Shown here: in pieces, positions 53,153 through 60,698 of the stretch
Layout: the number at the start of each line of letters is the position of its first letter
Numbering within the stretch: the first letter of the stretch is position 1
Assembly: GCF_900591205.1 (NCBI RefSeq)
Contig: NZ_UUPU01000105.1
Location: forward strand, 110,725-174,724
Length of the DNA stretch: 64,000 bases
Reading direction: 5' to 3'
Origin: Pseudomonas viridiflava
GTDB taxonomy: Bacteria; Pseudomonadota; Gammaproteobacteria; Pseudomonadales; Pseudomonadaceae
Position numbers and translations under genes: made by a program
The notes under the pieces: generated by a model
Told to the model about the DNA's origin: nothing
The model's input: only the letters and a program-made list of their open reading frames with translations
Database searches by the model: none

Positions 53153-53458
53153 TTAGACTACAAGGTTGTTCATTTCGCAATACTCTTCCCACTCGACATC
53201 CAGCACTTCGGCCGCCTCTTTGTGCAAGGCCAGCCGTTCCGCTTCAAACTTATCCGGTGTCGAGGTGTACTTGAGGGTCAGCTCCCAGGGCTGGTAACCC
53301 TGGCTTTCTGCCTCGTCCTCGAATGCCCACTGAATCTGGTCGCGCTGATCATCGGCGCTCAGGTCCTTGATCTCTTCTTTAAGTTGCGGCGATTCCTCAA
53401 GGTATTTTTCGAGGGCTGCTTGATGCCGAACTTCCTGGGTCATCTCTGTCGTGGTCAT
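53153..53458 (-). CDS. Small conserved acidic protein (DUF6388-like)
   Basis: This 101-residue protein is predicted cytoplasmic and acidic, with charged helical stretches (EKYLEESPQLKEEIKDL) and a C-terminal W-E-E-Y-C-E segment. It resembles small proteins annotated as DUF6388 in pseudomonads; that link is from memory and moderately sure. No function is known. It is monocistronic between nadC (convergent) and the tRNA-Thr gene. Confidence 0.7.
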   Translation of the reverse strand: MTTTEMTQEVRHQAALEKYLEESPQLKEEIKDLSADDQRDQIQWAFEDEAESQGYQPWELTLKYTSTPDKFEAERLALHKEAAEVLDVEWEEYCEMNNLVV

Positions 53459-53611
53459 GTTGTTCTCTTAGATCAAGGAATGGGGATGCATCTGGGTCAT
53501 CAAGGTTGCGCAGATACAAAAGAGCGGGCACGAATGCCGACTCGTCTGGCCTTCAGAACCATTCTGGGATCATCTGAAAACGGTGCTGCCTTTGTAACAG
53601 TGTTGCCTTTT

Positions 53612-53684
53612 TGCCCGAGACAGGAATCGAACCTGCGACCTTCGCGTTACGAGTGCGCTGCTCTACCGGCTGAGCTACACGGGC
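53612..53684 (-). tRNA. tRNA-Thr (anticodon CGT)
   Basis: The 73-base sequence folds as a cloverleaf: GCCCGTG acceptor, D arm GCTC...GAGC, anticodon loop CTCGTAA with CGT at 34-36 (reads ACG), and TTCGATT T loop. Discriminator A; the CCA end is not encoded. Mismatches appear at T6-T67 of the acceptor, A31-C39 of the anticodon stem and G27-A43; the last also occurs in E. coli tRNA-Thr(CGU). Confidence 0.9.
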
Positions 53685-53732
53685 GGTGGGCTAAAGCTAG
53701 CACCGCATCGGGCGTCCGGCAACTTGCGGTCC

Positions 53733-55133
53733 TCAGCGAGCGATTACGCCTTGGGCCCAGAAGCGTGGCTGCAGCAAGTTGTCATGGGCGTTCAGGTACT
53801 GCTGCTGGGCTTGCGTGATGTGAGGTACGTCGCGCACCGCGATAAATACCAACAGACCAACGGCCAATACACTCAGGGATTTCCAGGCAGCCCACGCCAG
53901 CGGCAGGCTTGCGGCGATCGGCGATTGCCACAGGTGCAGGGCCAGCAGCCAGCCCACTACCAGCGCCAGCCAGACCTGGGAATTGGGTATCACCATCACA
54001 CCGTCGACCATGGACTGCACCAGCGCACCGACCAGCGCCGCAAACAGGCACAGCCGCAGCAAATCCACACGCTGAACGGACAGTGCTCGCTCGCGCAGAA
54101 TACCGAACGTAGCCCAGCCGCCGCGCCACGCCAGCGCCGCCACACAGACAGCCGATGGCACCCCCCATTCGCTGGCCCACTGCAGGATCGCCTGGTGCGG
54201 ATGAGCGGCGATCCTGTTAGCGATATCCGCAAAATGCATCGGGCCGAAGCCCAGCCAGGGACGCTCGAGGAGCATATGCCACGCCTGCCCCCAAATCAGC
54301 CCACGGCCCGACAACGAGGTGGTGAGGCGATCAGCCGCGTCATCCGAGACCTCAACCCCCAGGTAACCCGCCAACACCGTAAAGACCAGCCAATACAGCA
54401 GCAACCCGACCAGCGTCGCGGCCAGCTGCCAGCCCAGCCAGCGCCGCCCCCAGGGGCCCAGCACCGCCAGCACCACGCCGGCCGCGCCCATGCCCAGCCA
54501 CGTACCGCGTGTGCCGCCACTGATCGCGATCAACCACCAGACACACAGCAACGCGAACACCGCGCCTCGCACGGGGCGGGAGAGGGTGGGCAACAACAAG
54601 GGCAGCGCCAGCAGCGGCAAGGTGAACGTCTGGAACTGGCCATAGAAGCGCTTGTTGGAAAAGCCGGAAAGCAATACTTCAGGGTCCAGTACCCGCTCTG
54701 CACTGGTGAAGGCCAGCGCACCGGCATACAAATACTGGAGGGACTTGACCAGGCATACCAACAGCACCACCACGATCAGGACACGATCCAGCGGCTCACC
54801 GCCATGGCGCCGCAGCACCGCAAACGCCACGGCGATCGCCGCACAACCGACGAACAACGCCACTTCGCCAAGCGCCCAAAGCGGCTGGTGGGCGAGTGCC
54901 GAAGACACCAGGCCCAACCCGATAACCAGCGCCAGGCCCAGGGCTGTGGGCCGGTCCACCAAGCGCTCCACCGGGCAGACTGACAGCGCATACAGCACCG
55001 CACACACCGCGATGGCAATCTGCAGCGTTCGCTGCACGTCATGCCCGCTGAATGGCGCACATACCCCTATAACCAGCAAACACACCACTACAACCAGGAA
55101 AATACTGCCGCGCTGCTGTACGGATAACGACAT
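53733..55133 (-). CDS. O-antigen ligase/polymerase-like protein, probable pilin glycosyltransferase
   Basis: This 466-residue inner-membrane protein has about 12 helices and a large periplasmic loop with H-P-H-Q-A-I-L-Q-W-A-S-E-W-G, typical of the Wzy_C/PglL ligases. The gene follows pilA on the same strand 35 bases away, as the pilin glycosylase gene tfpO (pilO) does in group I P. aeruginosa strains. It therefore probably moves a lipid-linked sugar onto the pilin. The PilA here lacks the C-terminal Ser used by TfpO, so the site must differ, or the target is another protein. Confidence 0.75.
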   Translation of the reverse strand: MSLSVQQRGSIFLVVVVCLLVIGVCAPFSGHDVQRTLQIAIAVCAVLYALSVCPVERLVDRPTALGLALVIGLGLVSSALAHQPLWALGEVALFVGCAAIAVAFAVLRRHGGEPLDRVLIVVVLLVCLVKSLQYLYAGALAFTSAERVLDPEVLLSGFSNKRFYGQFQTFTLPLLALPLLLPTLSRPVRGAVFALLCVWWLIAISGGTRGTWLGMGAAGVVLAVLGPWGRRWLGWQLAATLVGLLLYWLVFTVLAGYLGVEVSDDAADRLTTSLSGRGLIWGQAWHMLLERPWLGFGPMHFADIANRIAAHPHQAILQWASEWGVPSAVCVAALAWRGGWATFGILRERALSVQRVDLLRLCLFAALVGALVQSMVDGVMVIPNSQVWLALVVGWLLALHLWQSPIAASLPLAWAAWKSLSVLAVGLLVFIAVRDVPHITQAQQQYLNAHDNLLQPRFWAQGVIAR

Positions 55134-55168
55134 CGGCCACCTCTACGTCCATGTGGATGGTTTAGCAG

Positions 55169-55582
55169 TTATGCCCCGTCGGCGCCGCAACCTTTGGCTG
55201 CATATTTTGCGTCGGCAGTTGTCGTGCATTTCCAGCCAGTGGTGGCGTTGCGCGTGAGACTGATGGTCTTGTTCAGCACCGGCGCCGGGGCGTCGAGTAT
55301 TTCGCAACTGATGGAGCCGGCCCCCGTGGCAACGTCGCCTGCCACGTCGATTTTGCAGTTGGCGGTGGGGCTGGTGCCGCCGATCAAGGCCAGGGTGGGG
55401 ACGGTGCCCTGGTTGAGGGTGTCTTCGTAGCCGGCCTTCAACGCGCTGATTTCGGCCAGGCCGGCGGTGAACTTGGCCTTGGCCTGGTGGGTGGTGTACA
55501 TGGGCAGGCCAATGGTGGCCAAAATGCCGATGATTGCCACGACGATCAACAACTCGATCAAGGTGAAGCCTTTTTGACGCAT
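55169..55582 (-). CDS. pilA: Type IV major pilin PilA
   Basis: This 137-residue prepilin has a 5-residue leader MRQKG, then the processing site G/F with Glu5 in F-T-L-I-E and a hydrophobic spine (LLIVVAIIGILATIGLP). The C-terminal D-region is closed by Cys119-Cys132; a second Cys pair is at 76 and 93. The mature chain ends G-A-D-G-A. I chose ATG 55582 because the leader then has the usual length and GGAG is upstream; a GTG at 55591 is too close to that site. PilD (56990) should cleave and methylate it. Confidence 0.92.
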   Translation of the reverse strand: MRQKGFTLIELLIVVAIIGILATIGLPMYTTHQAKAKFTAGLAEISALKAGYEDTLNQGTVPTLALIGGTSPTANCKIDVAGDVATGAGSISCEILDAPAPVLNKTISLTRNATTGWKCTTTADAKYAAKGCGADGA

Positions 55583-55784
55583 CACATTCACTCTCCAGAA
55601 TAGAACTCATGACAAGGCGCTTCCTGCGCCCCGTATTGTGCAGCGGCGCCAGTGTACTCATCCGCAAGCGGTCAATCGCGCCCAAGTCGCACATTCTGAC
55701 ATTTTATACTTGAGCAACCGCCAGCCCGAATCCGTCACCTGACTAAGCTATAAATCTTCGATGACCTGAGTGCGGAACCGCGAC

Positions 55785-56993
55785 ATGAACAACGCCTCGA
55801 CGATTTACGCCTGGGAAGGCATCAACCGCAAAGGACGCAAAGTGTGCGGGCGAACCAGTGGGCAGAGCCCTGCCATGATCAAGGCGCAACTGCGCCAGCA
55901 AGGCATCAGCCCTGGGCGGGTGCGCCAGAAATCCCCAGTGCTGCCGAACTTCACCTCACCGATAAAACCGGCGGACGTCACCCTGTTCACGCGCCAGCTG
56001 GCCACCCTGCTGAAGGCCGGGATTGCCCTGCTGCAAGCCTTCGACATCATCAGCGACGGCTTCGACAATCGGTCCATGCGTGAGCTGGTGCAGGGTTTGA
56101 AGCAGGAGATCGCGGCCGGCACCAGCCTGAACGAGGCGCTGCGCAAATACCCGCGCCACTTCGATGACTTGTATTGCAACCTGGTGGCTGCCGGCGAACA
56201 CGCAGGGGCGCTGGAAACCTTACTGGAGCGGGTGGCGATCCATCGGGAAAAAAGCCAACAGCTCACAGCCAGAATTAAAAAAGCCATGACCTACCCGGTC
56301 GCGGTCCTGGTGGTGGCCAGCCTGGTCACCGGCGTGCTATTGATCCACGTAGTGCCGCAGTTCCGGGCCCTGTTCGCCGGGGTCGACGGCGAACTGCCCG
56401 GGCTGACCTTGCGGGTCATCGCGTTGTCCGAGTTCCTGCAGCACGCCTGGTGGATGCTGGCGCTGGGCCTGGGCACGGGTGCCATGGGGCTGCGGCATGC
56501 TTATCGCACCTGCGCTGGTTTTCGCCACTGGCTGGACGCCGGTTTGTTGAAAGTGCCGCTGGCAGGCAAACTGCTGCAAAAATCCGCAGTGGCCCGCTAT
56601 GCCCGCACGTTGTCCACCACCTTTGCCGCCGGCGTCCCACTGGTGCAAGCGCTGGGCTCGGTGGCGGGTGCCGCAGGTTCAGGGCCGTTCAAACAGGCGA
56701 TCGAGCATATGCGACACGATGTATCTACCGGCATGCCGTTGAATCAATCCATGGCCGACTGCGGCCTGTTTCCCCGCATGGCGATACAGATGACGGCGAT
56801 CGGCGAAGAGTCCGGCACGCTTGACCGCATGCTGGAGAAAGTCGCCAGCCATTACGAGACCGAGGTCGACGATCAGGTCGATAACCTCACAAGCTTGATG
56901 GAGCCACTGCTCATGGTGGTGTTGGGGGGCATTGTCGCGGTACTGGTCATCGCCATGTACTTGCCGGTGTTCCAACTGGGGAGTGCATTTTGA
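55785..56993 (+). CDS. pilC: Type IV pilus inner-membrane platform protein PilC
   Basis: This 402-residue GspF/PilC family protein has two cytoplasmic GspF domains (about 70-195 and 275-395) and three membrane helices (near 180-205, 230-250 and 375-400). The signature repeats L-L-K-A-G-I-A-L-L-Q-A and F-A-A-G-V-P-L-V-Q-A are both present. It anchors the pilus motor. In P. aeruginosa pilB lies between pilA and pilC; here pilC begins 200 bases from divergent pilA with no ATPase gene. ATG 55785 gives MNNASTIYAWEG. Confidence 0.93.
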   Translation: MNNASTIYAWEGINRKGRKVCGRTSGQSPAMIKAQLRQQGISPGRVRQKSPVLPNFTSPIKPADVTLFTRQLATLLKAGIALLQAFDIISDGFDNRSMRELVQGLKQEIAAGTSLNEALRKYPRHFDDLYCNLVAAGEHAGALETLLERVAIHREKSQQLTARIKKAMTYPVAVLVVASLVTGVLLIHVVPQFRALFAGVDGELPGLTLRVIALSEFLQHAWWMLALGLGTGAMGLRHAYRTCAGFRHWLDAGLLKVPLAGKLLQKSAVARYARTLSTTFAAGVPLVQALGSVAGAAGSGPFKQAIEHMRHDVSTGMPLNQSMADCGLFPRMAIQMTAIGEESGTLDRMLEKVASHYETEVDDQVDNLTSLMEPLLMVVLGGIVAVLVIAMYLPVFQLGSAF

Positions 56994-57856
56994 GCCTGTT
57001 GTTCAATGAATACCCTTGGGCGTTTGTCGTGATGGCGTGCGTACTGGGGCTGATTGTCGGCAGTTTTCTCAACGTGCTGGTGTGGCGCCTGCCGAAAATG
57101 CTTGAACGTGAATGGCGTGCCCAGGCCCATGAAGTGCTCGGTTTGCCGGTCGAACCCGCCGGGCCGACCTACAACCTGATGCGGCCCAACTCCTGCTGCC
57201 CGAACTGCGATCATCCGATTCGCCCGTGGGAAAATATCCCGCTGCTCAGCTATTTGTTCCTCCGAGGCCGTTGCGCCCACTGCCAGGGTGCGATCAGCGC
57301 CCGCTATCCATTCACCGAACTGGCGTGCGGATTGATCTCTGCGCTGGTGGCCTGGCATTTCGGCTTCGGCTGGCAAGCGGCAGCGGTGATGATCGTAAGT
57401 TGGGGGCTCCTGGCGATGAGCCTGATTGATATGGACCACCAGTTGCTGCCGGATGTGTTGGTGCTGCCGCTACTGTGGTTGGGGCTGATCGTGAATGGCT
57501 TTGGCCTGTTGACGACATTGCCGGATGCGCTGTGGGGCGCGGTGATCGGGTACATGAGTCTGTGGACGGTGTTCTGGCTGTTCAAGCTGACCACCGGCAA
57601 GGACGGCATGGGCCATGGGGACTTCAAGTTGCTGGCGCTGCTCGGTGCCTGGGGCGGCTGGCAGATTCTGCCGATGACGCTGTTGATGTCGTCACTGGTG
57701 GGGGTGTTTGTGGGGCTGATCCTGATGCGTCTGCGCAAGTCTCACGCCTCGGCACCCATGCCGTTTGGTCCGTATCTGGCGATTGCCGGCTGGATTGCAT
57801 TGCTCTGGGGTGGTCAAATAACCGACTTCTATTTGCAGTCTGTCGGTTTCAGATGA
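56990..57856 (+). CDS. pilD: Prepilin peptidase/N-methyltransferase PilD
   Basis: This 288-residue inner-membrane bifunctional enzyme removes the prepilin leader and N-methylates the new end; it also serves type II secretion pseudopilins. The C-P-N-C...C-A-H-C cluster, the catalytic Asp motifs L-I-D-M-D-H and G-H-G-D-F-K and about eight helices are present. The start is TTG at 56990, overlapping the pilC stop by three bases, with GGGGAG upstream. The coaE ATG overlaps its stop. Confidence 0.95.
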   Translation: MSLLFNEYPWAFVVMACVLGLIVGSFLNVLVWRLPKMLEREWRAQAHEVLGLPVEPAGPTYNLMRPNSCCPNCDHPIRPWENIPLLSYLFLRGRCAHCQGAISARYPFTELACGLISALVAWHFGFGWQAAAVMIVSWGLLAMSLIDMDHQLLPDVLVLPLLWLGLIVNGFGLLTTLPDALWGAVIGYMSLWTVFWLFKLTTGKDGMGHGDFKLLALLGAWGGWQILPMTLLMSSLVGVFVGLILMRLRKSHASAPMPFGPYLAIAGWIALLWGGQITDFYLQSVGFR

Positions 57857-58476
57857 CCACTTCTGTTGCAACACCCTGGATTCTTGGCCTGACTGGCGGC
57901 ATCGGCAGCGGCAAAAGCGCGGCGGCCCAGCACTTTATCGACCTGGGCATTGACCTGGTGGACGCCGATCACGCGGCTCGCTGGGTGGTCGAACCCGGCC
58001 GCCCGGCACTCGCACGTATCGCCGAGCATTTTGGCGCCGGTGTACTGCAGCCTGACGGCCAACTGGACCGCGCCGCCCTGCGCAAGCTGATCTTTGAAGT
58101 GCCCGAGGAGCGCCGCTGGCTCGAGGCGTTGCTGCACCCGTTGATCGGCGAGGAGATTCGCAGCCATCTGGCCCGCGCCCGGTCGCCTTACGCGATTCTG
58201 GTGTCGCCGTTGCTGATCGAGTCCGGGCAGTACAGCATGACCCAGCGCATCCTGGTGATCGACGTGCCGCAATCACTGCAGATTCAGCGTACCCTGCAGC
58301 GCGACGGCATCAGCGAACAGCAAGTGCAGGCGATCCTCAAGGCCCAGTCCAGCCGCGAAGACCGCCTGAAACATGCCGATGACGTGCTGGTCAATGACCA
58401 GGACCTCGCCTGGCTGCACAGCGAGGTCGAGCGACTGCACCACTTTTACCTTACTTTGCGTGGAGGCCGATCATGA
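57853..58476 (+). CDS. coaE: Dephospho-CoA kinase
   Basis: This 207-residue cytoplasmic kinase performs the last step of CoA synthesis. The P-loop is G-L-T-G-G-I-G-S-G-K-S, with D-A-D and the C-terminal Q-R-T-L-Q-R-D-x-I region of the CoaE family. The ATG at 57853 overlaps the pilD stop (ATGA). The long open frame starting at 57475 lies within pilD and is not real. Confidence 0.95.
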   Translation: MTTSVATPWILGLTGGIGSGKSAAAQHFIDLGIDLVDADHAARWVVEPGRPALARIAEHFGAGVLQPDGQLDRAALRKLIFEVPEERRWLEALLHPLIGEEIRSHLARARSPYAILVSPLLIESGQYSMTQRILVIDVPQSLQIQRTLQRDGISEQQVQAILKAQSSREDRLKHADDVLVNDQDLAWLHSEVERLHHFYLTLRGGRS

Positions 58477-58673
58477 GCCAACCCTTGACCGTCGACTGCC
58501 CAACCTGCGGTGCACCCGTGGAATGGAAAGCGACCAACCTCAACCGGCCGTTCTGCTCGGACCGTTGCAAACTCATCGACCTGGGTGCCTGGGCCGCTGA
58601 GGAACACAAGATTCCGGTAGCGCCGGACGCCGAAGACGAGCTGTTTTCCGAAGACCTGCCACCGCGCCATTAA
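58473..58673 (+). CDS. yacG: DNA gyrase inhibitor YacG
   Basis: This 66-residue zinc protein has Cys9, Cys12, Cys28 and Cys32 in the C-P-T-C and C-S-D-R-C motifs, the typical YacG zinc site, and an acidic C-terminus. YacG binds GyrB and blocks DNA binding. The start overlaps the coaE stop by four bases, so translation is coupled. Its 3' end overlaps the convergent small gene at 58670 by four bases. Confidence 0.94.
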   Translation: MSQPLTVDCPTCGAPVEWKATNLNRPFCSDRCKLIDLGAWAAEEHKIPVAPDAEDELFSEDLPPRH

Positions 58674-58885
58674 GGCCGCATAAAGGCGTATTCCTGCTGG
58701 TCGTCGAGGTTCTCTGCAAGGTATTGCAGCTCGTCGGCCAGGTCTTCAAAACTGCGCACCCCCTTGCTTTGCTGCACCACCGCGCTAAGCATGGCACGCA
58801 GGGTCAAGCCCGGGTCAAAACCGATCTCCTGTGCCGCGTCCTGGCTTCTGCGCAACTCCTGCCGTGCCCATTCATACACACTCAT
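58670..58885 (-). CDS. Small conserved hypothetical protein
   Basis: This 71-residue soluble protein starts at ATG 58885 (MSVYEWARQELRR) and has an acidic helix-rich second half (SFEDLADELQYLAENLDDQQEYAFMRP). The family is not recognised; a small protein at the same position after yacG occurs in other pseudomonads. It overlaps yacG convergently by four bases. No function assigned. Confidence 0.65.
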   Translation of the reverse strand: MSVYEWARQELRRSQDAAQEIGFDPGLTLRAMLSAVVQQSKGVRSFEDLADELQYLAENLDDQQEYAFMRP

Positions 58886-58960
58886 GATCCGTGCTCCCGC
58901 CTTGCCTGGGTAAATTTCGCAGAGCATGAGCCCGCCCGGCCACGCCGGATTTGATCTGGG

Positions 58961-59650
58961 TCAACGCTGCGAATCGTCATCCTTGCAGGGTGCCGAGAGG
59001 TAGCGCGTGCGGTTGAACGTCTCCAGCCATTCCGGGCAAAACACCACCAGGGCGCTGATCACCATGCCGTTGATAAATGCCTCCGGGAAGATGATCAGCC
59101 ACAGGTAGCCGATAAAGTCCTCCAGCCATTGCGGCATGGCAAAGCGGCCGTCGAACCACAGCAGGCCCAGCGCAGCCAACAGGCACAACAACGCCGACAG
59201 CGCGGCGGCGAAGAAGCCGGAACAGAAGATGTAAACGAAGGGGTTACGCGGTTGCGCCCGCTCTACCAGCAACGCACAGCGTTCGGTAACCAGCACCGGC
59301 AGCCCGATCAGCAGCAGGCCGTTGACGCCCAGGGCTGCCAGGTCCTGACGCCCCAGCGCCATCAAGCCAAGCTGGGCGGCAAACCCACCGACCATCGCCA
59401 GCGGCCAATCCAGCAGCAAGGTCACAGCCGTCATGCCGATAAAGTGGTAGGAAACGCCGGTATCGAAATCACGCCGTACCAGCCACAACGTGAACAAGGC
59501 GAACACTGTGCCGAACAGCAAATGCTGACGCCGCCGGTCGGCAAACAACTCGACCCACGGCGAGCGCAGCATCGCCCAGAGCAACAGCGGCGCGTACAGC
59601 AGCCAGCCGATGCCGAGGGTTTGTGGTGCCAACACGGCGGCGCTGATCAC
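58961..59650 (-). CDS. CbiM/ECF-type integral membrane protein without partners (COG3235)
   Basis: This 229-residue protein has about six helices and the fold-family pattern of energy-coupling-factor permease (CbiM-like) proteins: W-P-L-A-M-V-G-G-F-A-A-Q-L-G and N-G-L-L-L-I-G. No ATPase (CbiO) or transmembrane CbiQ gene is adjacent. Such CbiM relatives are metal (Ni/Co) or cobalamin-linked, but an orphan copy cannot be assigned a substrate. The neighbour order yacG - small gene - this gene is kept in Pseudomonas. Confidence 0.7.
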   Translation of the reverse strand: MISAAVLAPQTLGIGWLLYAPLLLWAMLRSPWVELFADRRRQHLLFGTVFALFTLWLVRRDFDTGVSYHFIGMTAVTLLLDWPLAMVGGFAAQLGLMALGRQDLAALGVNGLLLIGLPVLVTERCALLVERAQPRNPFVYIFCSGFFAAALSALLCLLAALGLLWFDGRFAMPQWLEDFIGYLWLIIFPEAFINGMVISALVVFCPEWLETFNRTRYLSAPCKDDDSQR

Positions 59651-59779
59651 GCTTGCAACCCCTTCACACTAAGCCTCACCACACACCTCATCCATGGGTT
59701 TGCTATCGAGTGACCAGTCTACACCGACGCTTTAAAGCAAGACTTCCTACAGTCATCATTTGAACGCTAAGCTGCCAAT

Positions 59780-60409
59780 ATGGATGACTCAGATTACTTG
59801 CGCCTGCTCACCGTAGCGGCCGAACAAGCCAACGCGTTCCTGTCCAATGCCCGCAAATGGGAGCGTGAGCGTTGGGTCTGCCAGCGCCTGCTGCAAGGCT
59901 TGAATGTGCCCTACCGTGCCGAGGAGTTTCATGCTGCCGGGCAAGAGCCGCCGGACGTGTTGTTTCGCGATGCCAGTTTCGAGGTATTTTTCGTGCTGGA
60001 TGAAGGCCGACGGCTGAACGACGAATGGCGCGATGAATTGCTGCGTCGGCGCAGTGCGTTCTCCCTGAGCCAACTGGTGCGGCGTGAAGCCAAGCCGCGG
60101 CGCATTCCGGCGCATGAATTTTTGCTGCGCCTGGCGCCGACTCTGCGCAAAAAGGCGCACAACTACAAAGAGCGCGGGATGGACCTGGGTGAGTTGGATA
60201 TCGTCGCCTTCACCAGCCTCAAACGCGAGGTGTTGGACCTCAACAGCCACTTCCCGCCGCCCACCGAATACCTGCGCCAGGGCTGGCGCTCGCTGTCGCT
60301 GGTGGGGCCGACCTTTGCACGGGTGTTGTTCGCGCATCCAGACGCGCCGGATTTCTTGCGCAACAACCTGGGGCGCAGCATAGTGTTCGATGTGGGCATC
60401 AGCCTCTGA
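59780..60409 (+). CDS. DUF1780 family protein
   Basis: This 209-residue cytoplasmic protein contains F-L-S-N-A-R-K-W-E-R-E-R and P-P-D-V-L-F-R-D-A-S-F-E-V-F-F-V-L-D-E, a pattern that resembles PD-(D/E)xK nuclease-like folds. This is the DUF1780 family of pseudomonads (PA4535-like). A nuclease-like role is a guess. It is followed by DUF3094 and ndh, on the same strand. Confidence 0.75.
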   Translation: MDDSDYLRLLTVAAEQANAFLSNARKWERERWVCQRLLQGLNVPYRAEEFHAAGQEPPDVLFRDASFEVFFVLDEGRRLNDEWRDELLRRRSAFSLSQLVRREAKPRRIPAHEFLLRLAPTLRKKAHNYKERGMDLGELDIVAFTSLKREVLDLNSHFPPPTEYLRQGWRSLSLVGPTFARVLFAHPDAPDFLRNNLGRSIVFDVGISL

Positions 60410-60464
60410 TGCCCCGGACTGTAACGTGGCGCCCTTTAGCAACGTCTACCTGACGAGGCCATAT

Positions 60465-60638
60465 ATGACCAGCCGCCTGAACCCAGATGACCAACAGCAT
60501 GTCGAAGAGTACCTGCAACTCTCCCAGAACCGAGTCGAGCGCAAGCCTTTCCGGCCGTGGCTGCTCCTTGGTGTGGTGCTTGTAGTAGTGGTCGGGCTCG
60601 GTCTGCTGAGCCGCCTTTTGAGTTACCTGACGCTATGA
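60465..60638 (+). CDS. DUF3094 family small membrane protein
   Basis: This 57-residue protein has a polar N-terminus (MTSRLNPDDQQHVEEYLQ) and one C-terminal transmembrane helix (WLLLGVVLVVVVGLGLLS). It is the small protein usually found before ndh in pseudomonads. GACGAGG lies upstream of ATG 60465. It may assist the NADH dehydrogenase, inferred only from position. Confidence 0.75.
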   Translation: MTSRLNPDDQQHVEEYLQLSQNRVERKPFRPWLLLGVVLVVVVGLGLLSRLLSYLTL

Positions 60639-60698
60639 GCTGCCTGGCGCTCGCGAGGGTAACTGCTCCGATTTCTTTTAGCCTTGCGAGATATCCCC

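Noticed and set aside
53612..53684. tRNA-Thr as an integration site
   Set aside because: No integrase and no duplicated tRNA end were found near it; the flanking genes are syntenic core genes.
57475..57852. N-terminal extension of the coaE frame within pilD
   Set aside because: The P-loop protein begins properly at ATG 57853, overlapping the pilD stop; the 126 extra codons are just out-of-frame pilD.
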